Part shown: positions 1-7,953 of the stretch, piece after piece
How the letters are laid out: every line of letters begins with the position of its first letter
Numbering within the stretch: position 1 is the stretch's first letter
Assembly: GCA_041398225.1 (NCBI GenBank)
Contig: JAWKVD010000010.1
Location: 1 to 64,000 of the forward strand
Direction of reading: 5' to 3'
Length of the DNA stretch: 64,000 bases
Origin: JAWKVD01 sp041398225
Lineage (GTDB): Bacteria; Pseudomonadota; Alphaproteobacteria; Caulobacterales; Hyphomonadaceae
Position numbers and translations under genes: made by a program
The notes under the pieces: model-generated
What the model saw: the letters and a program-made list of their open reading frames with translations, nothing else
Databases searched by the model: none
What the model was told of the DNA's origin: nothing

Positions 1-497
1 TTGGCGGTGCGACGGAAGTCGAGGTCAAAGAGAAGAAAGACCGCGTCGACGACGCTCTCAACGCCACCCGCGCGGCGGTTGAAGAAGGCATCGTGGCCGG
101 CGGCGGCATCGCCCTCCTCCGCGCTTCGGCGGCCGTGAAAGCTGTCGGCGACAACGAAGACCAGCAGGCCGGCATCGATATCGTGCGCAAGGCCCTGCAG
201 GCTCCGATCCGCCAGATCGCCGAAAACGCCGGCGTCGAAGGCTCGATCGTGGTCGGCAAGGTTCTGTCCGAGAAAAAAGGCACCTTCGGCTTCAACGCCC
301 AGAGCGAAGCCTATGGCGACATGGTCGAGATGGGAATCATCGACCCGGTGAAGGTCGTGCGCTCCGCTCTGCAGAACGCCGCGTCCGTCGCCGGTCTCCT
401 GATCACGACGGAAGCCGCGATCGCCGAGGCTCCGAAGAAAGATGCCCCCGCCATGCCGGGCGGCGGCATGCCGGACATGGGCGGCATGGACTTCTAG
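1..497 (+). CDS. groEL: Chaperonin GroEL, C-terminal part (5' end outside window)
   Basis: This is the last 165 or so residues of the 60-kDa chaperonin, which folds client proteins in a cytoplasmic double ring closed by GroES. The frame is open from the first bases and reads through the ATP-site and equatorial-domain segment (RAAVEEGIVAGGGIALLRAS), then the segment ending in AALQNAASVAGLLITTEA-like sequence. It closes with the Gly/Met-rich tail GGGMPDMGGMDF that is typical of alphaproteobacterial GroEL. The start and apical domain lie upstream, outside the window. A strong intrinsic terminator follows 27 nt after the stop, so groEL is the last gene of its operon. Confidence 0.97.
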   Translation, partial: GGATEVEVKEKKDRVDDALNATRAAVEEGIVAGGGIALLRASAAVKAVGDNEDQQAGIDIVRKALQAPIRQIAENAGVEGSIVVGKVLSEKKGTFGFNAQSEAYGDMVEMGIIDPVKVVRSALQNAASVAGLLITTEAAIAEAPKKDAPAMPGGGMPDMGGMDF

Positions 498-524
498 TCC
501 ACCGCACAACAAGGCAAATTATTG

Positions 525-557
525 CGGGGCGGCCAATCGGCCGCCCCGTTTCTTTTT
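525..557 (+). terminator. Intrinsic terminator after groEL
   Basis: A 10-bp perfect GC-rich stem (525-534 with 539-548, left arm CGGGGCGGCC) has an AATC loop and is followed by a T-rich tail at 549-557. It lies directly downstream of the groEL stop. Confidence 0.9.
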
Positions 558-667
558 GGCCCCGGCCGCAACCGCGCAAGGTCAGCCTTCACGCCGCCCG
601 AGTGCGGCCTTCGAGCCACATCTCGCTATTATCTGCATATTCCGCCATCTTTGGGTGCGGAAGTATC

Positions 668-696
668 TTGCGTGATTATCGATGCGCATTTATTGA
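668..696 (+). promoter_or_regulatory. Candidate sigma-70-type promoter for a small RNA
   Basis: TTGCGT (668-673) and TATTGA (691-696) are separated by 17 nt in the most AT-rich part of the groEL-hisG gap. A transcript starting near 703 would run into the terminator hairpin at 778-803. This is inferred from consensus similarity only. Confidence 0.4.
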
Positions 697-702
697 ATAT
701 CG

Positions 703-811
703 AGAAGTTCACGCGGCGTCTCTCGTCCTGACCCCTGAGAGAACGTCATCACAACAGAACTTCAGAATGCCGATGGTTCGGGGAGTCGTTCGCGGCTCCC
801 CGAGTTTTCTT
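703..811 (+). ncRNA. Candidate intergenic small RNA (about 110 nt)
   Basis: No convincing reading frame lies between the groEL terminator and hisG. The stretch has a plausible promoter just upstream, an internal stem (TCTCTC pairing with GAGAGA around 719-742), and a terminator of eight base pairs (778-785 with 796-803, TCGGGGAG/CTCCCCGA) followed by TTTTCTT. Because groEL already ends at its own terminator 220 nt earlier, the second terminator implies a separate transcript. I do not recognise a known RNA family. Confidence is moderate because only consensus elements and structure support it. Confidence 0.4.
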
Positions 812-940
812 ATCGGGTTTACGGGTTCGCCGGCGCCGGGTCGTGCCCTGAGGCATATCGGGAAGATTCGCAAAAAGAATCCCCCATGGCGCTTGCAGTT
901 CGCCAAGCGGTTCCCAAATACGCTTGCAGATGGCCCAGAA

Positions 941-1030
941 AAGAAAATCGGCGGCGCGAAGAACGCGCCGCCGCAAGAAGGTCTGATACGAGCGTTTCCT
1001 CCCCGAAACGCCAAACCGCCGAAGCAGTTC
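941..1030 (-). ncRNA. Candidate small RNA on the minus strand, or 3' UTR of the his operon
   Basis: On the minus strand a 10-bp perfect stem (964-973 with 949-958, CGGCGGCGCG) with a 5-nt loop is followed by ATTTTCTTTT, a strong terminator 230 nt beyond the hisG stop. Upstream, TTGACT (1065-1060) and GATGTT (1042-1037) with a 17-nt spacer could start a transcript near 1030. Inside it lies a 7-bp hairpin (1011-1005 with 998-992, GCGTTTC/GAAACGC) exposing a G-rich loop that resembles a Shine-Dalgarno site. It may be an independent RNA of about 90 nt or just the end of the his mRNA. Confidence 0.4.
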
Positions 1031-1203
1031 GTGATCAACATCCCGCGATCAGGGCCGTGAGTCAAGCGCTACTTACATAATCGTCACGCTGGCGGCGCAA
1101 AAATTCTCCACCTGTGAGGCGAGGTCTATTACGCACTTGCAGCAAAACGGCGATCGGGGAGCGAATCACGCAAGGACGCACCCTTCCGGACACCCGTCGC
1201 TCG

Positions 1204-2160
1204 TCAGGAGGCGTCTGTTCCGAACAGCGCGCGATAGAATGTTTCAACCCGCTCGCTGTGCGCACGGAAGATGAAGTCCTCCGACGTCACCCGCACCGGG
1301 CCGCCGCCCTGGGCGCTGATCTCCATCGCGAGCGAAGCAGCATCCGCGTTGCTGCAGATCGCTTCCCCGTTCCCGACAACCTCGAGCCGAGCCCGCAGAT
1401 CGCCGGCCAACTTCGCAGGATCGAACCCGGCGTCGAACCGAAGCGATTGCGAAGCGCGACCGGCGGCGCGCGCCTCAAGCGAACGCACAAGACGCTCCAG
1501 GGCGCGACGCGCGTCCGCGCTCCAGTCCGCCGTCATGCTGACGACCAGCTGCGCCTCGCTGGACAGGATCACGCCGTCGCGAACGATCTTGAGTCCGTTG
1601 CCTTCAAGCGTCGCTCCGGTCGTCGTGATGTCGACCACGATCTCGGCGGCGCCCGCCGCCGGAGCGCCTTCGGTGGCGCCGGCGCTTTCAACGATGCGGT
1701 AGTGGCCAACGCCCTGCTCCGTGAAGAAGCGCTCGGTCTGACGGGTATACTTCGTCGCAACCCGCATCCGGCGGCCTTCGCGTTGCTCGTAGCGCGCGGC
1801 GACGTCGTCGAGATCCGCCATGGTCTCGACGTCGATCCAGCTCTTTGGAGCGGCCACAACCAGGCGCGCTTTGCCGAAGCCGAGCGGCATCACCAGATGC
1901 AGCCCCTCCAGGTCAGGCGACAGCTCGCGCAAGAGATCCTCGCCGGTCACGCCCGCATGGACTTCGCCGGAGGCGACGCCCGCGGCGATCTCCCCGGCGG
2001 ACAGCAGCCGCACCTCAATGTCGGGCGCGCCCTCCATCGTGGCGGAGTATCCCCGCGAACCGCCCAACTGCCGCAAGCGCAGACCGGCGTCCGCGAAATA
2101 CGTTTCCGCCTGCTCTTTCAGGCGTCCTTTGGACGGAATGGCGAGACGCAGCGCGGTCAT
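1204..2160 (-). CDS. hisG: ATP phosphoribosyltransferase, long form (histidine biosynthesis step 1)
   Basis: HisG joins ATP and phosphoribosyl pyrophosphate to give phosphoribosyl-ATP, the committed step of histidine synthesis in the cytoplasm. The 318-residue product opens with TALRLAIPSKGRL and holds the periplasmic-binding-protein-like catalytic fold, including GVTGEDLL and the phosphate-loop-like VDITTTGATL near residue 180. It is about 90 residues longer than the short HisG that normally needs HisZ, and its C-terminal third does not look like a standard ACT-like regulatory domain. The start overlaps the hisZ stop by 4 nt, so translation is probably coupled within hisS-hisZ-hisG. Confidence 0.93.
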   Translation of the reverse strand: MTALRLAIPSKGRLKEQAETYFADAGLRLRQLGGSRGYSATMEGAPDIEVRLLSAGEIAAGVASGEVHAGVTGEDLLRELSPDLEGLHLVMPLGFGKARLVVAAPKSWIDVETMADLDDVAARYEQREGRRMRVATKYTRQTERFFTEQGVGHYRIVESAGATEGAPAAGAAEIVVDITTTGATLEGNGLKIVRDGVILSSEAQLVVSMTADWSADARRALERLVRSLEARAAGRASQSLRFDAGFDPAKLAGDLRARLEVVGNGEAICSNADAASLAMEISAQGGGPVRVTSEDFIFRAHSERVETFYRALFGTDAS

Positions 2161-3272
2161 TGGCCAGCCCCCCTGTCCGACAACCGATCCATTCGGATCG
2201 CGGCGCCGATCGCGGCGATTTCCGAACGGCCTTCGCTCAACCGCCGCACCAGACCGTCATAGCGACCGCCCGCCGCGATCGGCTGATCGGGCGCGCTGGC
2301 GCGCTTCAACTCGAATACGAAGCCGTCATAATATTCGAACCGGCGCCCGGCGCTCGCCGAATAGGTCGCGCCGCTCCACATCGGCGGCGCCGCCTTGCTC
2401 AGCTTGCCGAGACGCGCGCTGAAATCCGCAATCGCCTTGTCGATCTTTACGCCCGCATCCTTGGCGAAGGCCGACAGCACTTTCTCCGCCTTGTCGGCCG
2501 GAGCGGACAATTCGAGAAACGCCGACAACCGGCGCCCCGCCTCTTCATCCGGCGCCTGTGCGGACGCGCGCGCCTTGAGGCGGTCGGCGATCTCCGCAGC
2601 GGTGCGCCCGCCGACAGGCTGAACGCCGGCGAGGTCCATGATCTCCTGAAGCGCGGTCTCGGCTTCGTCCGGGTCCATACCCGCCAGCGTTTCGGCGAGA
2701 ACCGAGCGTTCGGCCGCGTCGTCCCCGGCGCTGGCCGTTTCCAGAAGGGCCGAAGGCCCCCGCGCCCGCGCGAACGAACGCTTCAAACGATCGGCCCAGA
2801 CCGGCGAAAACGGCAGGGCGTCGACCACCGCGTTGTAGAGACCGACATCCCCCACCACGAGTTCGCCGTCCGAAACGCCGCCCGCCTCCACGGCCTCAAG
2901 CGCGAGCGCCGTCGCCTCAGCGTCCTCCTCGACGGAACCGCCGCCGAACCACTCGAACCCCGTCTGCTCGAACTCGATAGGATCGCTCGCACCCGGCGCC
3001 GGCAGCCGGAACACCGGGCCGGAATAGACATAGCGCGCTGGCGCAAGATCGCCGTCGGCCACCATCCGGGAGATGGTCGTCGTCATCTCCGGCCTCAGGC
3101 AGAACTCCTCGCCCCGCCCATTGTTGAAGATGCACAGCCGCGCCCGCAGGCCCTCTCCAGACACTTCCTGGATCATCCGGGCCGGCACGATGGTCGGCAG
3201 CACGACCGGCGCCCCGCCCGACCGCGCGATCCGCTCATAGGCCAAGGCCTTCAGGTCCTGCCCACCGGTCAT
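2157..3272 (-). CDS. hisZ: ATP phosphoribosyltransferase regulatory subunit
   Basis: HisZ is a catalytically dead paralogue of histidyl-tRNA synthetase that binds HisG and confers activity and histidine feedback control. The 371-residue protein has the class II core, with RPEMTTTISRM as a motif-2-like segment and AAGGRYDGLVRRL near the C-terminus. It is shorter than the adjacent HisS and lacks an anticodon-binding domain. I chose the ATG at 3272 because it overlaps the hisS stop by one base (TGATG) and gives the expected N-terminus; a longer upstream frame is an artefact of the overlap. It sits between hisS and hisG in one minus-strand operon. Confidence 0.92.
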   Translation of the reverse strand: MTGGQDLKALAYERIARSGGAPVVLPTIVPARMIQEVSGEGLRARLCIFNNGRGEEFCLRPEMTTTISRMVADGDLAPARYVYSGPVFRLPAPGASDPIEFEQTGFEWFGGGSVEEDAEATALALEAVEAGGVSDGELVVGDVGLYNAVVDALPFSPVWADRLKRSFARARGPSALLETASAGDDAAERSVLAETLAGMDPDEAETALQEIMDLAGVQPVGGRTAAEIADRLKARASAQAPDEEAGRRLSAFLELSAPADKAEKVLSAFAKDAGVKIDKAIADFSARLGKLSKAAPPMWSGATYSASAGRRFEYYDGFVFELKRASAPDQPIAAGGRYDGLVRRLSEGRSEIAAIGAAIRMDRLSDRGAGQ

Positions 3273-4735
3273 CAAGAGGCCTCCGCCAGCGCCTTGATCC
3301 GCGCGACAAGCTCCGCGCGCGGGCACTCGAACTGGCCGGGACGCTCGGTGCGCCATGCCTCATTGTCGGTGAGAGACTTGGCCGCTTCGGCGCCCGCCTT
3401 GAGATCCTTCACGGTGACGATCCCCGCCTGCCGTTCATTCTCCCCGACGATGACCACCGCCGGCGCGCCCCGCCGGTCCGCGTATTTCATCTGCGCCCGC
3501 ATCCCCGATGCACCCAGATAGATTTCGGCGCGCACGCCCGCGGCGCGCAGCTCGGCGGCCATTGCCGCGTAGTCGGCGACCTGATCCTTATCGAGCACCA
3601 GCACCAGCACCGGCCCGTCAGCCTTGACCTCTTCGGCGGCCGCCATCGCGGCGGCCAGGCGGCTTACGCCGACCGAAAACCCGGTTGCAGGCGCCGCCTC
3701 TCCCCGGAAGCGCGCGACCAGCCCGTCATAGCGACCGCCGCCGCCCACCGATCCGAACCGGACAGCACGGCCATCGGCGTCCGTGAAGGTGCGAAGGAAC
3801 TCCGCTTCGAACACCGGCCCGGTGTAGTATTCCAGCCCGCGCACGATCCCCGGATCGAACGCCACCGCAGCTTGCGGCACGCCCATCGCGCCGAGAATTT
3901 CGTCGATGGCGGCAAGCTCGCGCACGCCGGCCTCGCCAAGCTCCGAGCCTCCCAACAGGTTGGCCAGCGCGTCGATGGTCGCCGACCGGTCGCTGGCGCC
4001 CGAGCTAACGAACGCCTGCAGGCGATCGATCTGAGGCGCGCTCAAACCGGCGCCGGGCGTGAAATCCCCGGACTCGTCCTTTCGGCCCGCGCCAAGCAGA
4101 TCGCGAACGCCCTCCGCCCCCAGGCGATCGAACTTGTCCAGCGCCCGCAGAACCGTGCCGCGCTGGCCATCCGCCACCTTGGCCTCTGCCATCACCGCAT
4201 CGAGCAGCGTGCGCGAATTGACCCGGATGACGAATTCGCCCGGCGCAGCCCCGGCCGCCGCCATGGCTTCAGCCGCGACAGCGATCATCTCGGCGTCGGC
4301 GGCGGGCCCGGAAGCGCCCACGGTATCGGCGTCGCACTGAATGAACTCGCGGAAGCGGAACGGCCCCGGCTTCTCGTTCCGCCACACCGGCCCGGCGGCG
4401 TACCGCCGATAAGGCTTGACCAGGCGATCCCAGTTCTCCGCTACATAGCGCGCCAGCGGCGCGGTGTGATCGTAGCGCAGGGCGATCCATTGCTCGTCAT
4501 CGTCCTGCAGCGCAAACACGCCTTCGTTCGGCCGGTCGGTGTCGGGCAGGAACTTGCCGAGCGCATCGACATATTCGAACGGACCGGTGTCCAGCCCTTC
4601 GAAGCCCCAGCGCGCGTAGACGCCCGTGATGGCGTCCACCAGCCGGCGTTCGGCCGCAAGAATGCTCGCGGACTTGTCCGGGAAGCCGCGCGGCTTGCGG
4701 GCGACGGGTCTCGTCTGGGCGTCCTTGTTCGACAT
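3272..4735 (-). CDS. hisS: Histidine-tRNA ligase
   Basis: HisS charges tRNA-His with histidine. The 487-residue product carries the class II signatures in order: the N-terminal RKPRGFPD segment, LRYDHTAPLARYV (motif 1/ATP entry), RRYAAGPVWRNEKP with FRFREFIQCDAD (motif 2), the histidine-binding VRGLEYYTGPVFE, and GGGGRYDGL (motif 3). A C-terminal anticodon-binding domain follows (VLVLVLDKDQ onward). The start is placed at MSNKDAQTRP (4735); a longer frame upstream adds 34 low-complexity residues with no family match. It heads the hisS-hisZ-hisG operon, which links tRNA charging with histidine synthesis. Confidence 0.95.
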   Translation of the reverse strand: MSNKDAQTRPVARKPRGFPDKSASILAAERRLVDAITGVYARWGFEGLDTGPFEYVDALGKFLPDTDRPNEGVFALQDDDEQWIALRYDHTAPLARYVAENWDRLVKPYRRYAAGPVWRNEKPGPFRFREFIQCDADTVGASGPAADAEMIAVAAEAMAAAGAAPGEFVIRVNSRTLLDAVMAEAKVADGQRGTVLRALDKFDRLGAEGVRDLLGAGRKDESGDFTPGAGLSAPQIDRLQAFVSSGASDRSATIDALANLLGGSELGEAGVRELAAIDEILGAMGVPQAAVAFDPGIVRGLEYYTGPVFEAEFLRTFTDADGRAVRFGSVGGGGRYDGLVARFRGEAAPATGFSVGVSRLAAAMAAAEEVKADGPVLVLVLDKDQVADYAAMAAELRAAGVRAEIYLGASGMRAQMKYADRRGAPAVVIVGENERQAGIVTVKDLKAGAEAAKSLTDNEAWRTERPGQFECPRAELVARIKALAEAS

Positions 4736-4835
4736 GTTCGGGCCTCTGATTGCGGCGTGGGGTATCCCATCGCCCTGCCCGCTGCAACTCGCCGGGGGCG
4801 CCGTCGCCCGACGCCCGTCGAGGCGCAAGCCAGAC

Positions 4836-4863
4836 ACAAGAAAGGCGGCCCGCCAGGGCCGCC
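4836..4863 (-). terminator. Intrinsic terminator after the redoxin gene
   Basis: An 8-bp perfect stem (4863-4856 with 4851-4844, GGCGGCCC/GGGCCGCC) has a 4-nt loop and is followed on the minus strand by TTTCTTGT. It lies just past the redoxin stop and before hisS, and ends the dsbD-redoxin operon. Confidence 0.8.
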
Positions 4864-4897
4864 CCGCCTTAACCGTCTTCCTCCCGCTGAATGCGGA

Positions 4898-5548
4898 CTA
4901 GTACTTCACGCTGCATCCATAAGAGGGCGTCAGCGCCGGATCGGGCGTCTTGCCCGCCTTCACGGCCTTCAGCGCGGCGAGCACGTAATTGTCCGCCTTC
5001 GGCACATCGTTCACATCCGCCGACCGGATGGAGTCGATCGCTCCTTTATAGGCGAGTTGGCCGTCGCCTTTGATGACATACATATGCGGCGTGGTCTTGG
5101 CCCCGTAGGCGCGCTCCATGGAGCCGTCTGGGTCAAGCAGCACGTGGGTCGGCTGGGCGTTGCGAGACGCGGTCAGCTCGTCCGCCTTCTTGCCGGAGAC
5201 ATAGCCCTGCGCACCGGGCTTCGAAGAGATCACCGTCAGCCACACGACCCCGTCGTATGCGGCCGCTTCCTGCGTCTTCTGCATGTTCCCGCTGTTGTAG
5301 TGCTTCTGCACGAACGGGCAGCCGTCATTCGTCCACTCGAGGACCACCGTCTTGCCCGCGAAATCAGACAGCGAGACCTTCTCGCCGGCGGAGTTCAACT
5401 CGGTGAAGGCCGGCGCGGCCTCTCCGATCTTGCCCGTTTCCGCGCGCGCCTGAAGCAGACCGAACGCACCGACGCCCAGAAGCGCCAGAGATCCGACGGC
5501 GGCGGTCAGTCGGGTACGCGGTCCAGCCTTGTGCATTACATGGATCAT
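4898..5548 (-). CDS. Periplasmic thioredoxin-fold redoxin (AhpC/TSA-like)
   Basis: This 216-residue protein is predicted to be a secreted thiol redox protein. An N-terminal hydrophobic signal segment (about residues 13-36) precedes a redoxin domain with IGEAAPAFTELN and a single active-site cysteine in NDGCPFVQKHY (Cys77) instead of a CxxC pair. A second conserved-looking cysteine is near the very end (YGCSVKY, Cys212). PTHVLLDPDG and KTTPHMYVI are the usual cis-proline region. Its start overlaps the stop of the DsbD-like gene by 4 nt, so the two are translationally coupled, and DsbD is a likely source of its electrons. The substrate is unknown. Confidence 0.85.
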   Translation of the reverse strand: MIHVMHKAGPRTRLTAAVGSLALLGVGAFGLLQARAETGKIGEAAPAFTELNSAGEKVSLSDFAGKTVVLEWTNDGCPFVQKHYNSGNMQKTQEAAAYDGVVWLTVISSKPGAQGYVSGKKADELTASRNAQPTHVLLDPDGSMERAYGAKTTPHMYVIKGDGQLAYKGAIDSIRSADVNDVPKADNYVLAALKAVKAGKTPDPALTPSYGCSVKY

Positions 5549-7695
5549 GTCGCTTCTCCCGGTTCAGCGGCTTTCGCCGTTTGCGCGCCAGCAGCCTGCG
5601 TCACGGCCTTGGCGATGAGACCCGGCGTCAGAATCTGCGGCAGAACCCGGGGCTCTCCGCCCGACGCCGGATAGACAAGATAAAGCGGCACGCCCGCCCG
5701 TCCATGCTTGGCCAGTTCAGCTCCGATCACTTCGTCGCGAGAGGTCCAGTCGGCCTCAAGGAAGGCCACATTGTTGTCGGCGAACGCCCTGGAGACTTCG
5801 CCGGAATAGATCGACGCCTTGTTGACCTGGCAGGTCACGCACCACCGCGCGGTGAAGTCAATGAAGATAACGCGGCCATCCTGCCTCAGCTCCGCCACGC
5901 GCTCCGGCGACCACGCTTCGGCGACCGCATCCGATCCCGCATCGCTGGCGGCCAGCGCCGGGGCCGCGGTCATTCCCGCAGACAACACCGAAGGCAGCGC
6001 GAATGCGGCCACCACGATCAGCGCCGCAAGCCCCTTGCCGAAAACGCCCGAGCCGAAGCGTTTCGCGATCCAGATCCCGAACGCCAGCACGATCGCGCCG
6101 CCGACCGTCAACACGACGGCCGTAGAGCCCGCCTGACCGCCCAACACCCACAGCAACCACAGAGCCGTCAGGAACATCGGGAAGGACAAAGCCTGCCGGA
6201 ACGTCTCCATCCACTTGCCCGGCTTGGGAAGCATGCGCGCAAGCGCCGGCGAGAAGCTGAGCAGAACAAACGGAGCGGCCATCCCCAGACCCACCACCGC
6301 GAAGAAGCCGAACGTCACCGCCGCCGGTTGGGTAAGCGCAAAGCCCATCGCCGGGCCCATGAACGGTCCCACGCAAGGCGCGCCGACAAAGCCCGCGAGC
6401 AATCCGGTGAAGAAGGCCCCGGCCATCCCCTGCTTCTGGGCGAGCCCGCCGCCCACGCTCTGCAGCGAGCCGCCAATCTCGAATACGCCCATCATGTTGA
6501 GCCCGACGGCGAACATCAGCAGCGCGAACAGGGCGACTAGCGGCGCGTATTGCAGCTGAAAGCCGAGGCCCGCCTGCTCGCCCGCCAGTCTCAGCGCCGT
6601 CAGAACGCCCGCAAGCGCGACGAAGCAGACCAGAACGCCCGCCAGATAGGCCAGACCATGCGCGCGCGCCTCGCCCGGATCATGCGCCGACTGAACAAGC
6701 CCGGCGGCCTTGATCGACAGGACCGGAAGCACGCAGGGCATCAGGTTGAGAATCAAGCCGCCGAGAAACGCGGCGCCCAACAACACCAGAAGCGAAGCGC
6801 CGCCGAACCCCGCGCCGCCGCCCGCGAGGTGAGTCATGACGCCGTCGGGCGTCGATCCGGGAGCGGCGTCGACCTCGAACGCGATCTGCTCGCCATTGTC
6901 CTGCTTGACGGTCAGCACGCCGTCGATCGGCAACGCGCCGGGGTCGGCGTATTCGGAAATCTCCAGATCGAGCGCGACGCCGTTATCGCCATAGTGAACG
7001 ACCTGCTCGGCCGGGTGGTTGATGTCCTGGCCCGACGGGAAGAAGCGGATCTCCTTGGCGTGCGCGACCGCCTGCGCCAGTTCAGGATCGGCGATCGACA
7101 GCCGGAACACCTTCTCCAGACGCTCGACCCGGGCGTCCCCCAAAGCCGGCTTCGGCGCATCGGCCAGAACCTGGCTGATCGCGCTGACGCCGCTGTCGCT
7201 CGGCTGCGGCGCCGACCCGACCGGCAGATTCAGCGAAATAGCCGCCGACTCGGGAATGCAGATGTCCTGACAGATCAGCCAGTTGGCCTGCCCGCTCAGC
7301 GTGAGCGTGTCGCCCGGCGCCAGCGTGTCCGGCACATCGACTTCGAACGGCAAAATGACTTCGTGTTCGTAGACGTAGTTCATCAACCCCGCGACCACGA
7401 GGGCTTCCGGCGCGGGCCAGACGAACGGACCGGTTTCAACGCCGTCAGGAAGATCCCAGGCGATTTCCGGCGGCAGACCGGATTCGCCGCCATTCTTCCA
7501 GTAGACGTGCCAGCCGTCTTCAAGCTCCAGCCGCAGCGCCGCCATGAAGTGGTCGCCGGGAACGATTTCTGCGCGTTCCGCGATCAGGTCCGCGCGCCCG
7601 TGGGCCGTCGCCGGCAGTTGAGCCCAGGCCGGACTGCCGGCGGTCAGTGCGGCCAGAAACAGAAGCCACACGGCAGCGGTTAGCGATTTCAGCAC
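5545..7695 (-). CDS. dsbD: DsbD-family protein-disulfide reductase / thiol transporter
   Basis: The 716-residue protein is predicted to carry reducing power from cytoplasmic thioredoxin across the inner membrane to periplasmic thiol proteins. In order: a signal peptide (LTAAVWLLFLAALTAGSPAWA); a periplasmic DsbD-alpha-like beta domain with LICQDICIPES; a multi-pass transmembrane DsbD domain with NLMPCVLPVLSIKA and FVGAPCVGPFMGPA; and a C-terminal periplasmic thioredoxin domain with WCVTC (about residues 617-621). I chose GTG at 7695 because GGAGGA lies 6 nt upstream and a signal peptide follows. A longer frame to 7881 lacks both. The symbol is by family; it could be a ScsB-like relative. Confidence 0.9.
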   Translation of the reverse strand: MLKSLTAAVWLLFLAALTAGSPAWAQLPATAHGRADLIAERAEIVPGDHFMAALRLELEDGWHVYWKNGGESGLPPEIAWDLPDGVETGPFVWPAPEALVVAGLMNYVYEHEVILPFEVDVPDTLAPGDTLTLSGQANWLICQDICIPESAAISLNLPVGSAPQPSDSGVSAISQVLADAPKPALGDARVERLEKVFRLSIADPELAQAVAHAKEIRFFPSGQDINHPAEQVVHYGDNGVALDLEISEYADPGALPIDGVLTVKQDNGEQIAFEVDAAPGSTPDGVMTHLAGGGAGFGGASLLVLLGAAFLGGLILNLMPCVLPVLSIKAAGLVQSAHDPGEARAHGLAYLAGVLVCFVALAGVLTALRLAGEQAGLGFQLQYAPLVALFALLMFAVGLNMMGVFEIGGSLQSVGGGLAQKQGMAGAFFTGLLAGFVGAPCVGPFMGPAMGFALTQPAAVTFGFFAVVGLGMAAPFVLLSFSPALARMLPKPGKWMETFRQALSFPMFLTALWLLWVLGGQAGSTAVVLTVGGAIVLAFGIWIAKRFGSGVFGKGLAALIVVAAFALPSVLSAGMTAAPALAASDAGSDAVAEAWSPERVAELRQDGRVIFIDFTARWCVTCQVNKASIYSGEVSRAFADNNVAFLEADWTSRDEVIGAELAKHGRAGVPLYLVYPASGGEPRVLPQILTPGLIAKAVTQAAGAQTAKAAEPGEAT

Positions 7696-7953
7696 GCTCG
7701 TCCTCCGGCCAGTCCAGCGGAGGCATGGGCGATCCGCCGCGCAGAAACACTTTGGGGGTCGTTGCGACACCCTATCTGGAAAGGGCTTCGTCACCACCGC
7801 TTCCAGCGTTACGGATATCGCCCCGGAGACGCCTGAATCCAGACGCCTCTCCCCTTCGTGAGCCTGTGAAAGCGCGCCCATACGTCGCTCGTCCGCGGGC
7901 CAATCGACCGGATTGAACCCGCGAGACGGCGACGATTTCAGGCGAAGTCAGCC

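Noticed and set aside
602..1065. Overlapping open frames on both strands between groEL and hisG
   Set aside because: They have no ribosome sites or domains and overlap two terminators, so RNA candidates explain the region better.
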